From: an uncultured Christensenellaceae bacterium
Lineage (GTDB): Bacteria; Bacillota; Clostridia; Christensenellales; Pumilibacteraceae
DNA: 9,853 nt
Direction of reading: 5' to 3'
Assembly (NCBI GenBank): GCA_910588315.1
Contig: CAJUQF010000073.1
Coordinates: 1 to 9,853 of the forward strand
A program made the translations under genes and the position numbers. Positions within the stretch are counted from its first letter, which is position 1; the number at the start of each line of letters is the position of its first letter. This document shows, in pieces, positions 5,323 through 9,853 of this stretch. The notes under the pieces are model-generated. The model had not been told where the DNA came from. It saw only the letters and a list, made by a program, of their open reading frames with translations, and made no database searches.

Positions 5323-6548
5323 CCGACAGAGTAATCTTACATTGCGATTTGAATAATTTTTACGCATCGGCAGAGTGTGTTTCGCATAACGAATGGAAGA
5401 ACGTGCCGCTTGCGGTTTGCGGCAATCCCGAGCTCAGGCACGGGGTTGTTCTTGCTAAGAACGAGATCGCAAAAAAATTCGGAGTGAAAACCGGCGACGT
5501 GATTTGGCAGGCGCGCCAAAAAGCGCCCGGACTTGTCACCGTGCCGCCGCATTTCGATCTGTATATGTCGTATTCCAAACAGATGTTTAAACTGTACAAC
5601 GACTTTACCGATATGGTAGAGCCGTTCGGAGCAGACGAATGTTGGTTGGACGTTACAGGCTCGCAAAAGCTTTTCGGCGACGGAACGGCAATAGCCGATA
5701 TGATAAGAGAACGGGTAAAAAAAGAAAGCGGACTTACATGTTCGGTGGGCGTGAGTTTCAATAAAGTGTTCGCCAAGCTCGGTTCGGATTTGAAAAAACC
5801 GGACGCTACGACCGTGATCGACAGGAATAATTACAAAAAGCTTATTTGGGGACTTAATGCGGACGAAATGCTCATGGTCGGTCGCAGAACGTACGAGCAT
5901 TTGAAAAAACTCAACATCATAACGATAGGCGATCTTGCGCATGCCGATCCTGCGGTACTTAAAAGTCATTTCGGTATCAACGGGTTAAGAATGAAAGCGT
6001 ACGCCTGCGGCGAAGATACCGAGCCGGTAAGAGAAGCGGTGAAAAACCGCGATGTAAAGTCTATCGGACACGGCATGACCGCGACACGCGACATCGAAAC
6101 TTTGGATGACGCGCGCGATCTAATATATTATCTAAGCGAAAAAGTGGCGGCGCGCATGCGTAAAGCGGGATACCGCGGATCGCTTATTTCCGTCGGGATG
6201 CGTGACAGCAAACTGTTTTCGATAGTGCGTCAGCGTCAAATGCCGTTTTCGACGTATTCTTCGACTGAAATAGCCGAACACGCGCTTGCTCTGTTTGCGG
6301 AGAATTGGAACGGCGATCCCATGCGTACGATCACGGTGTCCGTTTCCAAGCTCGACGAGACCGATACGCCCGTGCAAATGTCTTTATTCTCCGACAATGT
6401 GCGCAACGAAAAGTTGGAAAAACTCGATCTTGCACTCGATAGGATAAGTAAAAAGTACGGTGATGTAGTTTGCCGCGCGTCGTTTATAGGTAAAGATTTT
6501 ATTTATGATAAAACCGACGCCGAAGACTTTTTACCGTTTCAAAGATAA
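5319..6548 (+). CDS. dinB: DNA polymerase IV (Y-family translesion polymerase)
   Basis: This 409-residue Y-family polymerase copies past damaged bases with low fidelity. The palm metal ligands are visible: Asp10 in ILHCDLNNFYAS and Asp106-Glu107 in FGADECWLDVTG. Tyr15 is at the steric-gate position that excludes ribonucleotides. The thumb and little finger are covered by GVSFNKVFAKLGSDLKKPD from 144, a helix-hairpin-helix-like region around 190-225, and a little-finger domain from about 248. QMSLF at 353-357 is a near-perfect beta-clamp binding motif. It lies about 50 residues before the end and is followed by a helical tail (KLDLALDRISKKYGDVV), rather than at the extreme C-terminus as in E. 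coli DinB. The variants DLNN and DECW are typical of a Firmicutes subgroup. It is expressed from the kinase promoter through a 4-base overlap; no SOS box is seen. A terminator follows at 6616-6638. Confidence 0.96.
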   Translation: MTDRVILHCDLNNFYASAECVSHNEWKNVPLAVCGNPELRHGVVLAKNEIAKKFGVKTGDVIWQARQKAPGLVTVPPHFDLYMSYSKQMFKLYNDFTDMVEPFGADECWLDVTGSQKLFGDGTAIADMIRERVKKESGLTCSVGVSFNKVFAKLGSDLKKPDATTVIDRNNYKKLIWGLNADEMLMVGRRTYEHLKKLNIITIGDLAHADPAVLKSHFGINGLRMKAYACGEDTEPVREAVKNRDVKSIGHGMTATRDIETLDDARDLIYYLSEKVAARMRKAGYRGSLISVGMRDSKLFSIVRQRQMPFSTYSSTEIAEHALALFAENWNGDPMRTITVSVSKLDETDTPVQMSLFSDNVRNEKLEKLDLALDRISKKYGDVVCRASFIGKDFIYDKTDAEDFLPFQR

Positions 6549-6615
6549 GGCGGTGCGATATCTTTTAATTTCCGTCGAACGCCGACGTCATGATTTGTTT
6601 CGGCATTTTGGATCT

Positions 6616-6638
6616 GGAAATTACGAATTTCCGTTTTT
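6616..6638 (+). terminator. Intrinsic terminator of the pfkB-dinB operon
   Basis: GGAAATT (6616-6622) pairs perfectly with AATTTCC (6626-6632) around an ACG loop, and the stem is followed by G and TTTTT (6634-6638). It lies about 70 bases after the dinB stop and about 30 bases before the uvrB promoter. The stem is AT-rich, so readthrough is possible. Confidence 0.65.
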
Positions 6639-6668
6639 CGTAAACGCAGTCATATCGATCGCTTATAA

Positions 6669-6698
6669 TTGACAATAAAGCGTATATTGTGCTATAAT
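6669..6698 (+). promoter_or_regulatory. SigA-type promoter of uvrBA
   Basis: TTGACA (6669-6674) and TATAAT (6693-6698) are perfect hexamers with an 18-base spacer. Transcription should start near 6705, giving a leader of about 54 bases to the uvrB ATG at 6759. No GAAC-N4-GTTC LexA box is present between 6549 and 6758. Confidence 0.88.
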
Positions 6699-6732
6699 AT
6701 ATGCCGATAATTTGACATGCGTCGAATAATTA

Positions 6733-6746
6733 CTTTCGATAGAAAG
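6733..6746. repeat. Short perfect inverted repeat in the uvrB leader
   Basis: CTTTC (6733-6737) and GAAAG (6742-6746) flank GATA, just downstream of the predicted transcription start and directly before the ribosome site AAAAGG (6748-6753). It could be a protein-binding operator or a weak hairpin. At five bases per arm it could also be chance. Confidence 0.3.
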
Positions 6747-6758
6747 CAAAAGGTTATT

Positions 6759-8738
6759 ATGGAATTCAAATTACACAGCGGATACAAGCCGACCGGCGAT
6801 CAACCGGAGGCGATAAGACAGATCGCCGAGGGCATAGAGGACGGATTGGCTGCTCAGGTTTTAAAGGGCGTGACGGGCAGCGGCAAGACTTTTACCATGG
6901 CCAACGTCATCGAACGCGTTCAGCGTCCGACGCTCGTGCTTGCGCATAATAAGACGCTCGCCGCGCAGCTTTGCAATGAATTCCGTGAATTCTTTCCTGA
7001 AAACAGGGTCGAATTTTTCGTCAGTTATTACGATTATTACCAGCCGGAAGCGTACATTCCGACAACCGATACTTATATCGAAAAAGACCTTGCGATAAAC
7101 GACGAGATAGATAAACTTCGGCACAGCGCGACGTGTTCGTTGCACGAGCGGCGCGACACCATAGTTGTGGCGTCCGTTTCGTGTATATACGGATTGGGTG
7201 CGCCGGAGGAGTATTATAGGCTGGCTTTATCGGTTCGCCCCGGCGACAAGATGACGCGCGATGCGCTGATCGCTCGGCTTATAGATATAAATTACAAGCG
7301 CAACGATATGGCGCCCGAGCGCACCGATTTCAGAGTGCGCGGCGATATCGTTGATATATTTCCCGCAAGCATGTCCGATCGCGGTATCCGAGTTGAGTTT
7401 TTCGGCAACGAGATAGACGGCGTAAGCGAGTTCGACGTCGTATCCGGCAACGTTACGGCAAGGCTTGCTCACGCTGCGATTTTTCCTGCCAGCCATTATG
7501 CGGTCGAGCATTCGACGTTGCTTTCCGCGATCGAGCAGATAGAACAAGATTGCGAAGATCGCGTAAAGTTTTTTACCGATAATCACAAACTCATCGAGGC
7601 GCAGCGTATAGGCGAGCGTGTGCGTTACGATATTGAGATGATGAAAGAGATCGGGTATTGTTCCGGTATAGAGAACTACTCGCGTTATTTCGACGGCAGA
7701 CTTCCCGGCGAACCGCCGTTCACGCTTCTCGATTATTTTCCGGATGATTTTATAATATTTATCGACGAAAGTCATATGACAATCCCGCAGCTCCGCGCCA
7801 TGTACAACGGAGACAAAGCGCGCAAAACGTCGCTCATCGATTACGGATTTCGTTTGCCGGCGGCGTTCGACAACCGTCCGCTCAAGTTCGAAGAGTTTCG
7901 CTCGCGGATAAAACAAGCAGTATATGTTTCCGCGACGCCGGCGCCGTACGAACTGGAATTGACCGGCGGACGGTATACGAGTCAGCTTATACGCCCGACC
8001 GGACTTCTCGATCCGCCCGTGACGGTCAAGCCCACAAAAGGACAGATCGACGATCTTATCACCGAGATAAAAGACACGGTCGAGCGCGGCGGCAGGGTGC
8101 TTGTTACGACGCTTACAAAACGTATGTCGGAAAGTTTGACCGACTATCTTGCCGAGCAGGGCATAAAAGTCAAATATCTGCATAGCGACATAGATACCAT
8201 GGAACGCGTGACGATAGTCAATAGTCTGCGCCGCGGCGATTACGACGTTGTCGTCGGCATAAATCTTTTGCGCGAGGGGTTGGATATACCGGAGGTACAG
8301 CTCGTCGCCATTCTCGACGCGGACAAAGAAGGTTTCTTACGCTCGGAAACGTCGCTTATACAGACGATAGGCAGAGCGGCGCGAAACAGCGAGAGCCGTG
8401 TTATAATGTACGGAGATGTTATTACCGGCTCGATGCAACGCGCTATCGACGAGACAAAGCACCGCCGCGACGTTCAGTCCAAGTACAATGCAGAAAACGG
8501 TATCACGCCGCGGACTATAGTCAAGCCCATAAAAAATACTATCGAAATCACGAGCAAGCAGTCGAAAGTGGAGCTTAAAGACATAGGTAAAGAACTCGAA
8601 CGATTGCGCGGCTTGATGGCGACGGCAAGCAAAGAACTCAATTTCGAGTCGGCGATAACGTATCGCGACAAGATAGCGGAATTGCGCGAATTGCAACGCG
8701 ACATGGCGAAAAACAGCGCCAAACGAAAGAACGGATAA
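6759..8738 (+). CDS. uvrB: Excinuclease ABC subunit B
   Basis: This 659-residue helicase-like protein receives damaged DNA from UvrA, verifies the lesion by inserting a beta-hairpin, and recruits UvrC for incision. Visible features are PTGDQPEAI at 11-19, Walker A GVTGSGKT at 37-44, the hairpin SYYDYYQPEAYIP at 89-101, DESH (Walker B) at 336-339, SATPAPYE at 391-398, the motif VI region QTIGRAARN at 535-543, and a C-terminal UVR domain (about 606-645) that contacts UvrC. The length matches B. subtilis UvrB. ATG at 6759 is preferred over an in-frame ATG at 6717. It gives the usual MEFKLHS.YKPTGDQ start and has AAAAGG 5 bases upstream, whereas the 6717 start would lie about 12 bases from the predicted transcription start with no ribosome site. 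uvrA follows 12 bases after the stop, in the same operon. Confidence 0.98.
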   Translation: MEFKLHSGYKPTGDQPEAIRQIAEGIEDGLAAQVLKGVTGSGKTFTMANVIERVQRPTLVLAHNKTLAAQLCNEFREFFPENRVEFFVSYYDYYQPEAYIPTTDTYIEKDLAINDEIDKLRHSATCSLHERRDTIVVASVSCIYGLGAPEEYYRLALSVRPGDKMTRDALIARLIDINYKRNDMAPERTDFRVRGDIVDIFPASMSDRGIRVEFFGNEIDGVSEFDVVSGNVTARLAHAAIFPASHYAVEHSTLLSAIEQIEQDCEDRVKFFTDNHKLIEAQRIGERVRYDIEMMKEIGYCSGIENYSRYFDGRLPGEPPFTLLDYFPDDFIIFIDESHMTIPQLRAMYNGDKARKTSLIDYGFRLPAAFDNRPLKFEEFRSRIKQAVYVSATPAPYELELTGGRYTSQLIRPTGLLDPPVTVKPTKGQIDDLITEIKDTVERGGRVLVTTLTKRMSESLTDYLAEQGIKVKYLHSDIDTMERVTIVNSLRRGDYDVVVGINLLREGLDIPEVQLVAILDADKEGFLRSETSLIQTIGRAARNSESRVIMYGDVITGSMQRAIDETKHRRDVQSKYNAENGITPRTIVKPIKNTIEITSKQSKVELKDIGKELERLRGLMATASKELNFESAITYRDKIAELRELQRDMAKNSAKRKNG

Positions 8739-8750
8739 ACGGGAGACGGC

Positions 8751-9853
8751 ATGGAAGAATCGAACAACGAAATAGTGATAAAAGGCGCGCGTGCGCACAA
8801 TCTCAAAAATATCAGCCTTAACGTTCCCAAAAACGAATTGGTGGTTTTTACGGGCGTATCCGGCAGCGGCAAAACTTCGCTCGCTTTCGATACGATATTC
8901 GCGGAAGGGCAAAGGCGATACGTCGAATCGCTTTCGTCGTATGCCCGCATGTTTTTGGGGCAAATGGAAAAGCCCGACGTGGACAGTATCGACGGACTGT
9001 CGCCTGCGATATCGATCGATCAAAAGACTACGGGACGCAATCCGCGTTCCACCGTGGGCACCGTAACCGAGATATATGACTACATGCGTTTGTTGTTTGC
9101 GCGAGTGGGCGATGTTTTTTGCTGTAATTGCGGCGCGGAGATCCATCAGCAAACGGTAGACGAGATAGTGGATAAGATAATGGCTTTGCCCGTCGGAAGC
9201 AAGGTCATGATAATTTCGCCGGTCGTGCGCGGCAAGAAAGGCGAATATTCCAAGATGTTCGAAGATTTCAAAAAAGCCGGTTATGCCCGTATGCGCGTCG
9301 ACGGGATAATATACGGTGTGGACGAACAGATAAAACTCGATAAAAACACCAAGCACGATATATCGGTAGTGGTAGACCGTATCGTTATAGAAGACGGCTT
9401 GCAGCAACGTCTTACTGATTCCGTAGAGACGGCTATAAAACTTTCAGACGGATTGGTGATCGCGTTCTATGACGATAAAGAAATGCTGTTCAACACGCAA
9501 TACACGTGCGGAAACTGCGGTCTGTCGATTTCCGAAATCGAGCCGCGTCTGTTTTCGTTCAATTCGCCGTACGGCGCCTGTCCGACATGCGGCGGTTTGG
9601 GTTTTTTGACAAAGGTCGATCCGGAACTGCTGTTCTTCGGAGACGGTTCGCTTGCCGATCTTATAGAGGGCGGTCAGCTCGACTCGACGCCGCACTTCGA
9701 ACAGTGTTTCGAGGCGCTCGCCAAGAAGTACAAGTTCTCGCTTAAAACTCCGTTTAAAAAACTTAAAAGCGACGTGCAGAATATTATTTTGTATGCCGAG
9801 GCGGAAGAACTCGTTGTCGAATACACTACGGGGCATTACCACCGCAGCGAACG
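8751..9853 (+). CDS. uvrA: Excinuclease ABC subunit A (5' part; runs off the right edge)
   Basis: The first 367 residues of UvrA are present; a full protein is about 940. UvrA is an ABC-type ATPase dimer that scans for bulky lesions and loads UvrB. Visible features are IVIKGARAHNLKNI at 8-21, Walker A GVSGSGKTSLAFDT at 35-48, the Q-loop-region sequence YVESLSSYARMFLGQM at 57-72, and SPAISIDQKTTGRNPRSTVGT at 84-104, which was seen as two adjoining parts. The UvrB-binding region follows from about 130. The first zinc module uses Cys253, Cys256, Cys277 and Cys280, with EIEPRLFSFNSPYGACP between the two pairs. The second nucleotide-binding half, including the ABC signature motifs, lies beyond the window. 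GGGAG at 8741-8745 gives the ribosome site 5 bases before ATG. It is co-transcribed with uvrB. No disruption is seen in the visible part. Confidence 0.97.
   Translation, partial: MEESNNEIVIKGARAHNLKNISLNVPKNELVVFTGVSGSGKTSLAFDTIFAEGQRRYVESLSSYARMFLGQMEKPDVDSIDGLSPAISIDQKTTGRNPRSTVGTVTEIYDYMRLLFARVGDVFCCNCGAEIHQQTVDEIVDKIMALPVGSKVMIISPVVRGKKGEYSKMFEDFKKAGYARMRVDGIIYGVDEQIKLDKNTKHDISVVVDRIVIEDGLQQRLTDSVETAIKLSDGLVIAFYDDKEMLFNTQYTCGNCGLSISEIEPRLFSFNSPYGACPTCGGLGFLTKVDPELLFFGDGSLADLIEGGQLDSTPHFEQCFEALAKKYKFSLKTPFKKLKSDVQNIILYAEAEELVVEYTTGHYHRSE

Noticed and set aside
6541..6565. AAAGATA/TATCTTT stem overlapping the dinB stop as the terminator
   Set aside because: The stem is AT-rich with an 11-base loop and no good T-run; the hairpin at 6616-6638 is a better terminator.
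6712..6740. Second TTGACA at 6712-6717 as another uvrB promoter
   Set aside because: The position 17 bases downstream reads TTCGAT, a poor -10 box, and it would begin transcription too near the ribosome site.
6717..6758. Upstream ATG adding 14 residues to UvrB
   Set aside because: It lies about 12 bases from the predicted transcription start without a ribosome site; UvrB proteins normally begin at the MEFKLHS segment.
7227..9407. Minus-strand open frames of 318 and 356 codons opposite uvrB and uvrA
   Set aside because: Both lie antisense to uvrB and uvrA, which carry all expected motifs in frame; the antisense products resemble no family.
1..9853. Mobile elements, CRISPR arrays, tRNA or rRNA genes, phage defence islands
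   Set aside because: No transposase or integrase, spaced repeats, cloverleaf-like segment or rRNA-like stretch was found; nearly all sequence is explained by conserved genes and their control sites.

Overview
The window looks like chromosomal DNA from an uncultured member of the Clostridia/Firmicutes. The main reasons are the MazF-type toxin, which reads much like Bacillus subtilis EndoA/NdoA, the DinB subtype (DLNNFYASAE, DECWLDVTG and an internal QMSLF clamp motif), the strong Shine-Dalgarno sequences and the near-consensus SigA promoters. The base composition is moderately GC and codon style looks even across the genes. I see no insertion sequence, phage gene, CRISPR array, tRNA or rRNA. 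Species cannot be named from this stretch.

Layout. (1) Positions 1-2797, plus strand: the last 15 codons of an unidentified acidic protein, then a tight three-gene cluster. It encodes a P1-family (S58/DmpA-like) self-processing peptidase, an AcpS-like phosphopantetheinyl transferase that overlaps it by 4 bases (ATGA), and a bifunctional NAD(P)HX epimerase/dehydratase 12 bases further on. (2) Positions 2830-2869: a strong hairpin that can terminate transcription from both sides. (3) Positions 2903-3471, minus strand: a mazEF-type toxin-antitoxin pair. (4) Positions 3669-4173, minus strand: a single gene for a 148-residue protein that I read tentatively as SecB-like fold, with its own promoter and terminator. 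(5) Positions 4174-4407: a divergent promoter region with two excellent SigA promoters. (6) Positions 4408-6548, plus strand: a PfkB-family kinase gene overlapping dinB (DNA polymerase IV) by 4 bases, followed by a terminator. (7) Positions 6669-9853, plus strand: promoter, uvrB and the first 367 codons of uvrA, which runs off the right edge.

How the genes work together. The right half is a DNA-damage block: translesion polymerase DinB and the UvrA/UvrB damage-recognition pair of nucleotide excision repair. No canonical Firmicutes LexA box (GAAC-N4-GTTC) is visible in front of either transcription unit. The left half combines carrier-protein activation (AcpS) with repair of damaged NAD(P)H, next to a growth-regulating RNase toxin. 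Firmicutes often keep acpS, nnr and mazEF together in one direction, usually with alr; here mazEF faces the cluster and alr is absent.

The most unusual thing in the window is the AcpS-like protein. Both positions that should carry the acidic metal ligands (the Asp of the GxD motif and the Glu of KEA) are histidine, and other conserved residues are also changed. It is translationally coupled to a hydrolase family that includes beta-aminopeptidases. This is either a degenerate or a repurposed phosphopantetheinyl transferase.
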